Positions 36,486 through 46,505 of a stretch of DNA of 64,000 bases are shown here, piece after piece (position 1 is the stretch's first letter; every line of letters begins with the position of its first letter). Position numbers and translations under genes: made by a program. A model generated the notes under the pieces. That model saw only the letters and a list, made by a program, of their open reading frames with translations. It made no database searches and was not told the DNA's origin. The stretch spans positions 62,001 through 126,000 of the forward strand of contig JAFAGI010000007.1 in the NCBI GenBank assembly GCA_023422835.1, in the 5' to 3' direction. Origin of the DNA: Bacteroidota bacterium. GTDB lineage: Bacteria; Bacteroidota; Bacteroidia; Chitinophagales; Chitinophagaceae.

Positions 36486-37040
36486 TTACCTGATTACCAC
36501 CACTTCCCCATTCTTCCATTTAATAATTGATGACGGCTCCGAGGGTGTGTCATCATTCTGGCGGTATTGCACCACATAGCCCACGCCGCGGATAAGCTCT
36601 TCGGAAATTTCTTTAAAAAAACGCGGTGCCGGCTCGCCGCTGATGTTGGCAGAAGTGCTGAGCAAAGGCTTTTGGAACCGTTCAATCAATGCCCGGCAAA
36701 ATGGTTCATTACAGATCCTGATGGCTACGGATCCATCTGCGGCAACAACATTTCTGGCAAGGTGCATGGCCTTTTCATAGATAACTGTTGTAGGCTTTCG
36801 CGCTTTTTCCAGGTAGGCAAATACACCAGGGTCAAATGAGCCTACATAATCTTTAAGCATAGCTTCAGTAGTAAGCACCACAAAGCTTTTATTTTCAGGG
36901 CGATGTTTAAGCTGTATGATTTTTTCAGCAGCTTCGGCACTGGTTGCATCACAGCCTAAGCCCCAGATGGTATCTGTAGGATATAGTATGCTACCTCCTT
37001 TACGCAGTATTTGTAAACTATTCTTTAAATCGTTTTCCAT
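36486..37040 (-). CDS. Sua5/YciO/YrdC-family threonylcarbamoyl-AMP synthase
   Basis: 184 aa. YrdC fold: SLQILRKGGSILYPTDTIWG, LGCDATSAEAAEKIIQLKHR, PENKSFVVL (KxR...SxP-type nucleotide site), AIRICNEPFCRALIERFQKP, LLSTSANISG. Makes the threonylcarbamoyl-AMP used for the t6A modification of ANN-decoding tRNAs. It lacks the C-terminal Sua5 domain, so it is the TsaC-like short form. Divergent from dapD. Confidence 0.92.
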   Translation of the reverse strand: MENDLKNSLQILRKGGSILYPTDTIWGLGCDATSAEAAEKIIQLKHRPENKSFVVLTTEAMLKDYVGSFDPGVFAYLEKARKPTTVIYEKAMHLARNVVAADGSVAIRICNEPFCRALIERFQKPLLSTSANISGEPAPRFFKEISEELIRGVGYVVQYRQNDDTPSEPSSIIKWKNGEVVVIR

Positions 37041-37090
37041 AAAATCTTTAACATGGCTAAAAATACTACATTTGCTAAAATTTTACAGAA

Positions 37091-37897
37091 ATGAAGGAGC
37101 TAATTTTAGAAGCTTGGGAAAACAGGGAGTTGCTTTCAGACAATAAATATACTGATGCCGTAAACAGCGTATTAGAAGAGGTAGATAAAGGAAGGCTGCG
37201 CGTGGCAGAACCGGTGGCAGATGGATGGCAGGTAAATGAATGGGTAAAACAGGCGATTTTATTATACTTTTCAACACAGAAAATGCAGACATGGGATGTA
37301 GGCCCGTTTGAATTTTATGATAAAATGTTATTGAAAAAAGACTATGCAGCACAGGGCGTAAGAGCAGTGCCTCACGCAATTGCCCGCTATGGTTCCTTCC
37401 TGGGAAGAAATGTAGTATTAATGCCGAGCTATGTAAACATCGGCGCGTACGTAGATGAAGGCACTATGGTTGATACCTGGGCCACCGTAGGCAGTTGCGC
37501 ACAGATCGGCAAGGGTGTACATTTGAGCGGAGGCGTAGGAATCGGCGGCGTGCTGGAACCATTACAGGCTTCACCGGTGATTATTGAAGACGGCTGTTTC
37601 ATAGGCAGCAGGGCCATAGTGGTGGAGGGTGTGCGCGTAGAAAAAGAAGCTGTTTTAGGAGCCAGTGTAGTACTTACAAAATCCACGAAAATTTTTGATG
37701 TAAGCGGTAGCGAGGTTGTTGAACATAAAGGTGTGATCCCTGCCAGAAGCGTAGTGATCCCGGGCAGCTATCCTAAAAAATTTCCTGCCGGTGAATACAA
37801 CGTAAACTGTGCACTTATCATCGGGCAGAGAAAAGCAAGCACCGACCTGAAAACCAGCCTGAATGAAGCTTTGAGAGATTTCAATGTTTCTATATAG
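37091..37897 (+). CDS. dapD: Tetrahydrodipicolinate N-succinyltransferase
   Basis: 268 aa, lysine/diaminopimelate pathway. N-terminal helical domain, then a left-handed beta-helix of hexapeptide repeats (VVLMPSYVNIGAYVDEGTMV, DTWATVGSCAQIGKGVHLSG, GVGIGGVLEPLQASPVIIED, GCFIGSRAIVVEGVRVEKEA) and a short C-terminal beta domain. Full length and intact. Followed by panD 48 bp later, probably one transcript. Confidence 0.97.
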   Translation: MKELILEAWENRELLSDNKYTDAVNSVLEEVDKGRLRVAEPVADGWQVNEWVKQAILLYFSTQKMQTWDVGPFEFYDKMLLKKDYAAQGVRAVPHAIARYGSFLGRNVVLMPSYVNIGAYVDEGTMVDTWATVGSCAQIGKGVHLSGGVGIGGVLEPLQASPVIIEDGCFIGSRAIVVEGVRVEKEAVLGASVVLTKSTKIFDVSGSEVVEHKGVIPARSVVIPGSYPKKFPAGEYNVNCALIIGQRKASTDLKTSLNEALRDFNVSI

Positions 37898-37945
37898 GCA
37901 CATAAGGAATTGTAAGTTTAATCAAAACTTATTCACAACCCAACA

Positions 37946-38293
37946 ATGAACATACAAGTTTTAAAATCAAAAATACACAGGGCCACTGTAACCGAAGCCG
38001 ACCTGAATTATGTAGGCAGCATTACCATAGATGAAGATCTGCTTGATGCAGCCAATATGATTGAAGGCGAAAAAGTACTGGTGGTGAACGTAAACAACGG
38101 CGAACGCCTGGAGACCTACATTATCCGCGGCAAGCGCGGCAGCCAAACCATTTGTATGAACGGCCCTGCAGCAAGAAAAGTAGCCGCCGGAGATGTGATC
38201 ATCATTATTTCTTTCGCCTCCATGGATTTTGAAGAAGCCAAAACATTCAAGCCCCGGGTGATCTTCCCCGACGCATCTAACCGGCTGCCATAG
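37946..38293 (+). CDS. panD: Aspartate 1-decarboxylase
   Basis: 115 aa pyruvoyl enzyme making beta-alanine for pantothenate. Self-cleavage site is NYVGSITID, between Gly24 and Ser25 as in E. coli; Lys9 in [15 protein letters not shown] and the [20 protein letters not shown] region are present. Supplies pantothenate, used by the CoaBC enzyme also encoded in this window. Confidence 0.97.
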   Translation: MNIQVLKSKIHRATVTEADLNYVGSITIDEDLLDAANMIEGEKVLVVNVNNGERLETYIIRGKRGSQTICMNGPAARKVAAGDVIIIISFASMDFEEAKTFKPRVIFPDASNRLP

Positions 38294-38402
38294 CCAATAT
38301 TATCTTTTTCTTAAACATGCATTTTAGCACGTTTTTCAGGCTTGCAGCTTGTCTGCAAATCAGATTTTATGTATAAATTGCCGGCAATACAAATTCATTT
38401 TT

Positions 38403-40523
38403 ATGAAGGATAATTTTGTTCCGCGCGATATCAGTTGGCTAAGCTTCAATGCCCGTGTGCTACAGGAAGCCAATGACCCTTCTGTGCCCCTGCATGAGCG
38501 CATTCGATTTCTCGGCATACATTCCAACAACCAGGATGAATTCTTCAGGGTGCGTGTTGCAGCCCTCAGCAGGATTGTAGCGCTGGGCGATAAGAAAAAT
38601 GCTTCAACAAAAAGAGCTACGCTGAAATTAGAGCAGGAAGCCGCACAGGAGCTTGAAGAAATACAAGCTATTGTAATGCAGCAGCAAAGCGAGTTTAACA
38701 GGATATGGAACAACATTCAGCAGGAACTCACGCGACATAAGGTATTCATTAAAACCAATGAAAACCTTACCAAACAACAGAAAGAATTTGTAGAGACTTA
38801 TTTCGATGAAGTGGTAGAATCCAACGTGATACCTTTGCTGGTAGACAACCACAGGAAACTACCCTACCTGCGCGATAAAAGCCTGTACCTCGGCATCGTA
38901 ATGCGCAAAAAAGAGACAGCGTACGATCAGCGCTTTGCATTGATAGAAATACCGGTATTTGCAGTAGGCAGATTTGTGCTGTTGCCATCTGATGAAGGCG
39001 AGAGCAATATTATTTTGCTGGAAGACATAATACGCTACAACCTGCGATATATTTTTGCTTATTTCGGGTATAATACTTTTGATGCGCATATTTTTAAAGT
39101 GACCAAGGATGCCGAGTTTGATGAAGACAATGACATTAACACCACCATGGTGCAGAAGATTGAAAAAGCTGTCAGGAACCGCAGAAAAGGCAAGCCCGTG
39201 CGTTTTGTTTATGATAAAAACATGAACGAAACGTTGCTGAATTTTCTGATCAGGAAACTAAGCCTTTCGCATAAAGACAACATTATACCCGGCGGCAGAA
39301 TACATAATTTCCGGCACTTTATGGATTTTCCTGATGTGCTGAAAGATAAAAATGCCCGCAGAAGCAAGCCATTTATACCACCCGGGTTGGATACACTGGA
39401 GCGCATTACAGATATTATTACCCGCAAAGATGTGCTTATTAGCACGCCCTACCATTCTTTTACGCCCATTATCACCCTGTTGCGCGAAGCGGCTATGGAT
39501 CCGGATGTAACAACCATCAAGGTGGCTGCATACCGACTGGCGGAAAACTCAAAAATTGTGAATGCACTCGTCAACGCTGTAAGAAACGGGAAGGCTGTAA
39601 CTGTAATGCTGGAGCTCAAAGCACGGTTTGATGAAGAGAATAACCTGGAGTGGAAAGAAAAGCTGGAGATTGAAGGTGTAAAAGTACTGATAGGTGTGCC
39701 GCATATGAAGGTACATGCTAAAATCGCCATCATCAAGAAAAAAGTAGGTAGGAAAATATTGCAATACGGCTTTGTAGGCACAGGCAACCTGAACGAAAAA
39801 ACAGCAAAAATATACGGCGACCATTTTCTGCTCACCTGCAACCGCAAAGTGATGGCTGATATTAATAAAATATTTAAATACATTGAATCTTATAAAACAC
39901 TTTCGATTGATTACTTAAAAAGCTGTAATACACTGCTGGTGAGCCCTGTAAGCATGCGCAGCGGCATGATGGCGCTGATAGATAATGAAATCAAAGCTGC
40001 CAAAGCAAAGAAACCCGCAGAAATAATTGTAAAAATAAACTCGCTCAGCGATTATACACTTATCAATAAACTGTATGAGGCTGCCTCGGCCGGTGTTAAG
40101 GTTAAAATGATCGTGCGTGGCATATTCTGCGCTATCACTGAGAATAAAAAATTTAAACAAAACATATACGCCATCAGCATTATAGATGAATACCTGGAAC
40201 ATGCAAGGGTGTTTGTTTTTCACAACAACGGCAAAGAAAAAATTTATATAGGCTCTGCCGACTGGATGGTAAGAAACCTGGACCACCGTATAGAAGCTGC
40301 TATTGAAATAACAGATGCGGCCATTAAAAAAGAACTCATTGATATATTGAACATACAGCTAAATGATAATGTGAAGGCAAGACTGCACAATAAAAACAAC
40401 CAATATGTGGTAAAAAAAGGAGATAATGCCGTACGTTCGCAATTGGAAATATACAATTATTTAAATGCCAAACTGCGTAACGATACAGCAGAAGTAAGGC
40501 CTAAAAAAATACGTACCAAATGA
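38403..40523 (+). CDS. ppk1: Polyphosphate kinase 1
   Basis: 706 aa from ATG 38403 (MKDNFVPRDISWLSFNARVL); the in-frame extension to 38349 is not family-like. Four PPK1 domains. The autophosphorylated His lies in GVPHMKVHAKIAIIKKK, with RGIFCAITENKKFKQNIYAI and IYIGSADWMVRNLDHR toward the C-terminus. Makes polyphosphate from ATP. Its TGA overlaps the ppx start by 4 bases (ATGA), so synthesis of kinase and phosphatase is coupled. Confidence 0.97.
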   Translation: MKDNFVPRDISWLSFNARVLQEANDPSVPLHERIRFLGIHSNNQDEFFRVRVAALSRIVALGDKKNASTKRATLKLEQEAAQELEEIQAIVMQQQSEFNRIWNNIQQELTRHKVFIKTNENLTKQQKEFVETYFDEVVESNVIPLLVDNHRKLPYLRDKSLYLGIVMRKKETAYDQRFALIEIPVFAVGRFVLLPSDEGESNIILLEDIIRYNLRYIFAYFGYNTFDAHIFKVTKDAEFDEDNDINTTMVQKIEKAVRNRRKGKPVRFVYDKNMNETLLNFLIRKLSLSHKDNIIPGGRIHNFRHFMDFPDVLKDKNARRSKPFIPPGLDTLERITDIITRKDVLISTPYHSFTPIITLLREAAMDPDVTTIKVAAYRLAENSKIVNALVNAVRNGKAVTVMLELKARFDEENNLEWKEKLEIEGVKVLIGVPHMKVHAKIAIIKKKVGRKILQYGFVGTGNLNEKTAKIYGDHFLLTCNRKVMADINKIFKYIESYKTLSIDYLKSCNTLLVSPVSMRSGMMALIDNEIKAAKAKKPAEIIVKINSLSDYTLINKLYEAASAGVKVKMIVRGIFCAITENKKFKQNIYAISIIDEYLEHARVFVFHNNGKEKIYIGSADWMVRNLDHRIEAAIEITDAAIKKELIDILNIQLNDNVKARLHNKNNQYVVKKGDNAVRSQLEIYNYLNAKLRNDTAEVRPKKIRTK

Positions 40524-41416
40524 AGTTAGCCGCTATTGACATTGGAAGCAACGCCGCACGCCTACTGATCGTAGATGCCATTCCGGGTAAAGGAAAAAAT
40601 GTACAGTTCAGCAAACTGAATCTTGTGAGAGTGCCGTTGCGCCTGGGCTTCGATGTTTTTGACAAAGGCATTATCGGAGAAGAAAAAACACAAATGGTGA
40701 TGAATACCATGATGGCGTTCAGGAACCTGCTAGATGCCTATGGAGTAAAATACCTGAAAGCCTGTGCTACCAGCGCCATGCGCGATGCAAAGAACAGTAA
40801 AGCGATCATAGAAAATGTAAAAAAGAAAACCAATATACAGATTGAGGTGATCAGCGGTGATATGGAGGCAGGGCTGGTATTTGAAAACCAGATTGCCGAA
40901 AAGCTGGAAAAGGATAAAGGTTACCTGTACATAGATGTGGGAGGCGGCAGCACCGAACTTAGTTATTACAATGCTGGCAGGCACAAAGCCAAGCAGTCAT
41001 TCAACATTGGTACTATACGTTTGCTTCGCAAGGATGTAACGCCGGAGATGTGGATGGAAATGAAGGAATTTATAGAAAAAAATATAAAATCAAAAAAGCC
41101 GGTGCTGGCGATTGGTTCAGGCGGCAATATCAATAAGGTGTTCTCTATCAGCCGCAATAAAGATAACAGCCCCCTTACGCTCAACTTGCTGAAAGATTAT
41201 TTTAAGGAGTTTTCAGCACTCAGCGTGGAAGAAAGAATAAATAAATACAAATTAAAAGCAGACCGTGCAGACGTAATCGTTCCGGCGCTGGAAATATATA
41301 CCAACGTCATGCGCTGGGCAGATGCCAAAGAGATTTATGTACCTAAGATCGGTGTGGCAGACGGTCTTGTGCACCAGCTTTACCACGAAATAGTTGCACA
41401 GCGCACGGCAAGCTAA
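40520..41416 (+). CDS. ppx: Exopolyphosphatase / Ppx-GppA phosphatase
   Basis: 298 aa, ASKHA fold: AAIDIGSNAARLLIVD (phosphate-1), ACATSAMRDAKNSKAIIENV, GYLYIDVGGGSTELSYY (phosphate-2), VLAIGSGGNINKVFSISR. Only the catalytic core is present; the C-terminal HD-like domain of long Ppx enzymes is missing, as is common in Bacteroidota. Degrades polyphosphate made by the coupled ppk1. Its 3' end overlaps the convergent gene by 4 bp. Confidence 0.94.
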   Translation: MKLAAIDIGSNAARLLIVDAIPGKGKNVQFSKLNLVRVPLRLGFDVFDKGIIGEEKTQMVMNTMMAFRNLLDAYGVKYLKACATSAMRDAKNSKAIIENVKKKTNIQIEVISGDMEAGLVFENQIAEKLEKDKGYLYIDVGGGSTELSYYNAGRHKAKQSFNIGTIRLLRKDVTPEMWMEMKEFIEKNIKSKKPVLAIGSGGNINKVFSISRNKDNSPLTLNLLKDYFKEFSALSVEERINKYKLKADRADVIVPALEIYTNVMRWADAKEIYVPKIGVADGLVHQLYHEIVAQRTAS

Positions 41417-41994
41417 GCATCCATGTTTTGCTGTATCAGTTCCCTGCAATAAGCATTAAACTCAGCAGCAGTTTCCGGCGATACATCGCCTTCGATTTCT
41501 TTCTGAAAGATGCGGTTATTTTTAAAATCCAGGGTGATCATTTGCCCGCGGATGATCACATTGTTCATCTTTTGCCAGGGATAAAATTTATCAGGGATAG
41601 CATTAATGAGAATGCCTTCCTTATCAACGCAGATCTCTTTGTTGAACTTTACTGATTTTTCCAGCAGCCCGATAACGATGTATAAAATTGCCAGCACATA
41701 TTTCAACACAGGCACAGGGAAATAAAAAAGAAAAGTAAGCCCTGCGGTAAAAAATGCCAGCCTGAAAGAAGGCTTGTATTTGTATGCCGCCACATACACC
41801 CAGCTCGACAGGATGATGGCAATAAGCGAAAAAAGAATAATACCATGTTTCCTGGTGGCAGGATTTAAAAAAAACTGTATGGCAAAGTAAGCAAAGCTGC
41901 TCACGGAAATAAAGATCAGTAACTGGCTGATCAGCCTGATGATCTTATCATCATAAGACTTCAGGGTAATAACAAAATCAAACTCTTTACTCAT
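41413..41994 (-). CDS. Membrane protein, unknown function
   Basis: 193 aa. About four hydrophobic segments in the first 110 residues (LISQLLIFISVSSFAYFAIQ, GIILFSLIAIILSSWVYVAA, LAFFTAGLTFLFYFPVPV, VLAILYIVIGLLEK), then a soluble domain with YPWQKMNNVIIRGQMITLDF. That domain resembles the PH-like/YcxB-type 'W..i..v......l.l.f' pattern of small membrane proteins. Overlaps the upstream ureohydrolase by 8 bp, so the two are co-transcribed. Confidence 0.75.
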   Translation of the reverse strand: MSKEFDFVITLKSYDDKIIRLISQLLIFISVSSFAYFAIQFFLNPATRKHGIILFSLIAIILSSWVYVAAYKYKPSFRLAFFTAGLTFLFYFPVPVLKYVLAILYIVIGLLEKSVKFNKEICVDKEGILINAIPDKFYPWQKMNNVIIRGQMITLDFKNNRIFQKEIEGDVSPETAAEFNAYCRELIQQNMDA

Positions 41995-43042
41995 TCGTTA
42001 CGGTATTGCTCATGGTAAGAATATTGCAGAGATGCCAGAGCATCCTGGCGCCCACGTTTGCATCAGTTGCGGTGTCGCCGGTGCCTATCTCTACCAGGTC
42101 AAAGCCAATGATCTTCCGGCCGCTTTCCAATACTTTTCTCAGGAGGTAGACAATTTGCTCTGCTTCAAAGCCTCCCTGCACGGGCGTTCCGGTGTTGGGG
42201 CAAAGCTTGGGATCAAGGCCGTCTATATCAAAACTTATATACACATGTTGGGGTAAAGTATCGATGATGTTTTCTGTAATAGTATGCCAGTTAGCGCCTT
42301 CATATATTCTCTCTTTGATATCCTCATCAAAGAAAGTAGTGATGCGGTCTTTATTTTCATGTATGTACCGCCATTCCTCTTCGCAGTAATCTCTTATGCC
42401 TATTTGTGTAAGATGTGTTACCGACTCAATTTCATTCAGCACATTGTACATGATGGATGCATGTGAATATACAAAATCCTCATACGACTTGCGCAGGTCG
42501 CAGTGTGCATCTATCTGCAGCACACCGAAATCGGTATACTTTTCAGACAGCGCTTTTATGTAGCCGAAAGGAGTGCTGTGATCACCACCCAGCAAACCAA
42601 CCAGCTTGCCTTTAGCAATCAGGTGTCGGCTGTGTTCATACACCCAGTCATTCACCAGTGTACTTCCCTCATTAATGTCTTTCAGCCCGCGGCACATAAA
42701 TCTGTTTGATTCAAGCTCATCGCCGGTAGCAATAAAATCTACGTACAATTCTGCCTCTTTCCTCAGATAGTCGCTCTTCATTAGTATCTTCTTGTCCACA
42801 TCTCGCATAAAGAAGCCCTGGCGCCAGGTATCTTTATAATATTTGTTAAACAGGTCTACCTGGAAGCCAGCCTTGAACACATTGTCAAAGCACCTGCCGG
42901 TGCCGGCTCCGTAGCTTACGGTCACTTCCCATGGAACGGGTAAGATTATGAGCCTTGCATCTTCTTCGGTAAAGGGCAATCCAAAAATATTATTATCGGG
43001 ATTGGCTGCGTCATTAGGGTTAAAATTGCTTAAGTCTGCCAT
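41987..43042 (-). CDS. Arginase/agmatinase-family ureohydrolase
   Basis: 351 aa binuclear manganese enzyme. Metal motifs: LLGGDHSTPFG, QIDAHCDLRKSY (DAHxD) and YISFDIDGLDP (DxDxxDP); PGTGTPVxGG-type segment NTGTPVQGGFEAEQ. Substrate class (agmatine, arginine or guanidino acid) cannot be fixed from motifs; Bacteroidota relatives are usually called agmatinase family. Upstream of, and overlapping, the small membrane protein. Confidence 0.93.
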   Translation of the reverse strand: MADLSNFNPNDAANPDNNIFGLPFTEEDARLIILPVPWEVTVSYGAGTGRCFDNVFKAGFQVDLFNKYYKDTWRQGFFMRDVDKKILMKSDYLRKEAELYVDFIATGDELESNRFMCRGLKDINEGSTLVNDWVYEHSRHLIAKGKLVGLLGGDHSTPFGYIKALSEKYTDFGVLQIDAHCDLRKSYEDFVYSHASIMYNVLNEIESVTHLTQIGIRDYCEEEWRYIHENKDRITTFFDEDIKERIYEGANWHTITENIIDTLPQHVYISFDIDGLDPKLCPNTGTPVQGGFEAEQIVYLLRKVLESGRKIIGFDLVEIGTGDTATDANVGARMLWHLCNILTMSNTVTNE

Positions 43043-43102
43043 TATATCTTTAATTGATTATGCAAAAGTAGTAATGATTTCATATAGAAAAAATAAAGCT
43101 TG

Positions 43103-44248
43103 TTAATTTACCTGCCTGCCCTTCCACTGGTAAGTGCCAAACTTGCCAAGCCAGCCTGAAATAAGGGTATAGGCAATATGGAATGGCTGCATCAGCGGGA
43201 AGTATTTGAGTATGGCTTCCTGACCGAAAAAGCGGCACACGTAGCGCATAAAATTCATTTCAAAAGCAATCTTTGCTGCCATAAAAACCAGCAACCATAC
43301 GAAGTACACCGGATTTAAGCATCCTGCTATCAATAAAAAAAGAAAACTGAGGTTAAAAAAATATACCACGAAAAGTACGGCTATCACTTTTTTATCATCG
43401 TAACTGTCGGCCTTGCTCGCCCACCGAATACGCTGGTTGATGAATGTTTTTACCGTAGGCATGGGCAGCGTAGAGACAATGGAATCCTGTGAAAAAATAT
43501 ACCGCGTCCTGTCCGGATATAGCTTCTGTATCTTCCGCATCAGGAACATATCGTCACCGCTCGCCAGGTGCTCAAAGCCTTTAAATCCGTCTACTTCAAA
43601 GAACACAGACTTTTTATAGGAAAGGTTGGCGCCATTGCACATGCTGTGAAAACCTGCTGAAACAGAAGCTGCCGTAATGCCCTGTAAACTCAGGAAATCC
43701 AGGCACTGGAAAATAGAAAGGAATCTACCCGAATTAATGAAACGTACGGGTGCAGCAACAAATACGGCGTTGGTCTCCCGTATAAAAGCATTAAAATTTT
43801 TCAGCCAGTTTCCGGGAACCATACAATCTGCATCTGTGGTAATGATCCAATCACCTTTTGACAGCGCGATAGCTTTCTGTATGGCTAATTTTTTATAGGA
43901 ATTTATTTTTTCTTCAGGAGAAACCAGGTCTTTCATGGCGATCAGCTTAATGCAATCGTGCTGTTGTTGAAGCCCGGTAATGATCTTAGCTGTATTGTCT
44001 GTTGAGTGATCGTCGATCACGATAATCTCCAGCAAATTCTTATCGTAGTGATTGTTTAAAATAGACAATAAACAGTTGGCAATATTAGCTTCCTCATCAC
44101 GCGCAGGTATGATCACAGAAAAAAAACAGCTATCCTCAGAAGCAATGCCGGTAAAGGGTTTCAGTCTCCTGAACCATTTTGTATACAATACAATGATGCC
44201 ACAGTAAACAATCAAAAGCAATGCCGGTATCAGTAAAACAAAAAACAT
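43103..44248 (-). CDS. Membrane glycosyltransferase, family 2
   Basis: 381 aa. N-terminal transmembrane helix (VLLIPALLLIVYCGIIVLY), GT2 domain with SVIIPARDEEANIANCL, IVIDDHSTDNTAKII, ITTDADCMVPGNWL (DxD), SGDDMFLMRK (ED-type acid) and QRIRWASK (QxxRW, as in processive enzymes). Two or three C-terminal membrane helices follow. Likely makes a surface polysaccharide or glycolipid. The hydrolase gene upstream ends 1 bp before it, so they form an operon. Confidence 0.92.
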   Translation of the reverse strand: MFFVLLIPALLLIVYCGIIVLYTKWFRRLKPFTGIASEDSCFFSVIIPARDEEANIANCLLSILNNHYDKNLLEIIVIDDHSTDNTAKIITGLQQQHDCIKLIAMKDLVSPEEKINSYKKLAIQKAIALSKGDWIITTDADCMVPGNWLKNFNAFIRETNAVFVAAPVRFINSGRFLSIFQCLDFLSLQGITAASVSAGFHSMCNGANLSYKKSVFFEVDGFKGFEHLASGDDMFLMRKIQKLYPDRTRYIFSQDSIVSTLPMPTVKTFINQRIRWASKADSYDDKKVIAVLFVVYFFNLSFLFLLIAGCLNPVYFVWLLVFMAAKIAFEMNFMRYVCRFFGQEAILKYFPLMQPFHIAYTLISGWLGKFGTYQWKGRQVN

Positions 44249-44249
44249 A

Positions 44250-45062
44250 TCAGCACATGTAAAATAGTTTGGTAATCTCTTTTAAATGCGGTTCGCGCAG
44301 CAATATATGGCCGGCATTAATGGTAATCGTAGTAATCTGTTCAGGCGCTACTTTCTTCAGGTGCTTTACCGTAGCCGGAGCAATAACTTTATCGTGTTCA
44401 CCAAAGAGTACCAGGGCTTTTACACGGTATTTTTGCAGATTTTCGCCAAACTTTTTCAGATCGGGGTGCATTTTTCTGAAAGTGATCCATCGCTTTACCA
44501 GTAGTTTCCTTTCTTCTTTATATGTAATGATCTCTTTGGCCATTACGTACATACTGGCACTGATGGCTTTGATGTTGTAGAAAAATTTAATAAGCTTCTC
44601 CGCCCATTTGGAACTGCGGTTGAGCATGCGCAAAAGAAAATTTCCGAAGTGCGTTTCCACGATCAGCCAGTACCAGAATATTTTATGCATACCGTCAGGC
44701 GCCAGTAGCACAAGCTTTTTGATGTGTTGTGGCCGTTGCTGAAAATAGTTTATAGCTATCCTTCCTCCCAGGCTGAAGCCCACAAGCCAAATATCTTCCG
44801 CGAGGTTTTCTTCTTTGGTAATCAACCCCATTACTGCTTCAAGGTCGCTCACAAAAAACATTCGGTGCTCTCTCCAGCGGGTGCCATAATGAAACGGCAG
44901 CTCTAAAGAGATCAATGTAAAATCATTGCCTATATAAGGTTCTAACAGCCCGAACTGCTCTCCTCTTGAGCCATAGCCGGGAAAACAAAAAACCGTCTGC
45001 TTACCTGTGCCGTAAACAAAATACGAAAAAGTACTATCCAGGTATTGAATATATTTTTGCAT
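44250..45062 (-). CDS. Alpha/beta hydrolase
   Basis: 270 aa from ATG 45062. Nucleophile elbow VGFSLGGRIA (Ser), acid in LFGEHDKVI (Asp) and His in TINAGHILLREP complete the triad; the oxyanion region is FCFPGYGSRGEQF. The helical lid insert between strands is long and basic. Substrate unknown; close coupling with a membrane glycosyltransferase suggests a lipid or glycolipid role, which is inference. Confidence 0.88.
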   Translation of the reverse strand: MQKYIQYLDSTFSYFVYGTGKQTVFCFPGYGSRGEQFGLLEPYIGNDFTLISLELPFHYGTRWREHRMFFVSDLEAVMGLITKEENLAEDIWLVGFSLGGRIAINYFQQRPQHIKKLVLLAPDGMHKIFWYWLIVETHFGNFLLRMLNRSSKWAEKLIKFFYNIKAISASMYVMAKEIITYKEERKLLVKRWITFRKMHPDLKKFGENLQKYRVKALVLFGEHDKVIAPATVKHLKKVAPEQITTITINAGHILLREPHLKEITKLFYMC

Positions 45063-45141
45063 TTGAATGTAGCAAAAATACAGGAATGATTTTATTTGCT
45101 GATTAAATTTTATATTCGTCAGCACAAATTAAAACACATCA

Positions 45142-45855
45142 ATGAAGGGCAAAGTATACCTGATTCCCTGTGTATTGCACGAAGATGAAAATGCACTGAA
45201 TGCAATCCCTCCTTACATTACATGTGCTGTAAAGCAATGCAGCAGTTTCTTCGTAGAGAATAAAAAAACAGCACGCAGGTTCATTAAAAAAATTTACAAA
45301 GATTTTGTGGTAGATGACCATTTCTGGATGGCCATACAAAAAGTAGAGGAAGAAACGGTTAACGAATTTGTACGCAGGCTAAGCAATGGTGAAACTATCG
45401 GCATACTGAGCGAAGCGGGCTGCCCCGGCGTGGCGGACCCCGGTCAGATACTGGTAGCAAAAGCACAGGAAATAGGCGTGCAGGTTATGCCGCTCGTAGG
45501 CCCCAACTCTATGTTGCTTGCCCTAATGGCCAGCGGCATGAACGGCCAGCAGTTTGAATTTACGGGATACCTGCCCATTGAGTCCAATGCAAGGAAAAAA
45601 GCCATCAAGGAAATGGAAGAACGCTCGGGGAATAGAAATGCTACTATCATTTTTATAGAAACGCCTTACCGCAACAATGCACTTGTGAATGATATTGTAC
45701 AAACCTGCAAAGCATCTGTAAAACTTTGTATTGCTGTAGATATCACAGCTCCTACCGAAAGCATACGCACAAAAACTACCGGTGAATGGAAAAAAAACTT
45801 ACCGGATATACATAAGCGGCCCGCAATATTCCTGCTATATGCCGGCGCTCACTGA
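45142..45855 (+). CDS. RsmI-like SAM-dependent methyltransferase (tetrapyrrole-methylase fold)
   Basis: 237 aa. Motifs of the RsmI group: KVYLIPCVLHEDENALNAIP at the start, GILSEAGCPGVADPGQILV, MPLVGPNSMLLALMASGMNG, FEFTGYLPIES, TIIFIETPYRNNALV. RsmI 2'-O-methylates C1402 of 16S rRNA, but this shorter protein with a different first strand (usual GTLYLVATPIGN) is a divergent paralogue common in Bacteroidota, so its target may differ. Divergent from the hydrolase gene; 3' end overlaps the next gene by 7 bp. Confidence 0.85.
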   Translation: MKGKVYLIPCVLHEDENALNAIPPYITCAVKQCSSFFVENKKTARRFIKKIYKDFVVDDHFWMAIQKVEEETVNEFVRRLSNGETIGILSEAGCPGVADPGQILVAKAQEIGVQVMPLVGPNSMLLALMASGMNGQQFEFTGYLPIESNARKKAIKEMEERSGNRNATIIFIETPYRNNALVNDIVQTCKASVKLCIAVDITAPTESIRTKTTGEWKKNLPDIHKRPAIFLLYAGAH

Positions 45856-46505
45856 TCTAAAACACGATAACCCTGTTTCGGTATATCAAACACGGAAGCA
45901 GCCACCGGCAATAAGCTTACAGAACTGGCAATGTAAGATATCTTAAGGTTATTCTCGCTCGTAGTCTGGTACTCCAGCACCAGCCCCGGTACCTGCTGAA
46001 ACAGGTATGGGTACTCGCTTACAGTAGGCTTTATGTCTTTGGTGTAGTACACCGTGATGCGGTCGCTCGCAGATTTGTTGATTATTCCTTTATAGCAGGT
46101 GTAGCCCAGTATCTTTTTGATTTCATTAAATGGTTTAAATTCCGCATGCATCAGCCTGGCATTCTGAGCAAGCCAGCTATCTTTGCTAAGATAGGTAATG
46201 AATTTATCAGCGCCGGTCTCTTTTAAAATTACCGAAGTGCTGTCATTGGCATTGAAAAAAACTGATTGTTTAAAGTTCCCAAATACGGTCTCTGTAAGCG
46301 TTTTATTACCGCGTACATAAAAAGATTTAGAAGAAGTTTTAAATATATTTGCAGCATCATTTCCCTCTGCAAGTACGCGGTAAACAACCTTGCAATCGCC
46401 TACGGTTACCTGTGCAGAAATAATAGCAGGCAGCATGAATAGCAGCAGCGCTAAATTTTGGTTCAATAATATATTCTTTATTTGCAAAGATGTCATGATG
46501 CACAA
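45849..46505 (-). CDS. Secreted protein, GLPGLI/DUF4412-like
   Basis: 218 aa (or 215 from ATG 46496). Signal peptide ALLLFMLPAIISAQ. The mature part contains ILGYTCYKGIINKSASDRIT, VYYTKDIKPTVSEYPYLFQQ and VPGLVLEYQTT, matching the YT.di....g...f..lPGlvLE core of GLPGLI-type and DUF4412 periplasmic proteins of Bacteroidota. Function unknown. Overlaps the convergent methyltransferase gene by 7 bp. Confidence 0.75.
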   Translation of the reverse strand: MCIMTSLQIKNILLNQNLALLLFMLPAIISAQVTVGDCKVVYRVLAEGNDAANIFKTSSKSFYVRGNKTLTETVFGNFKQSVFFNANDSTSVILKETGADKFITYLSKDSWLAQNARLMHAEFKPFNEIKKILGYTCYKGIINKSASDRITVYYTKDIKPTVSEYPYLFQQVPGLVLEYQTTSENNLKISYIASSVSLLPVAASVFDIPKQGYRVLDQ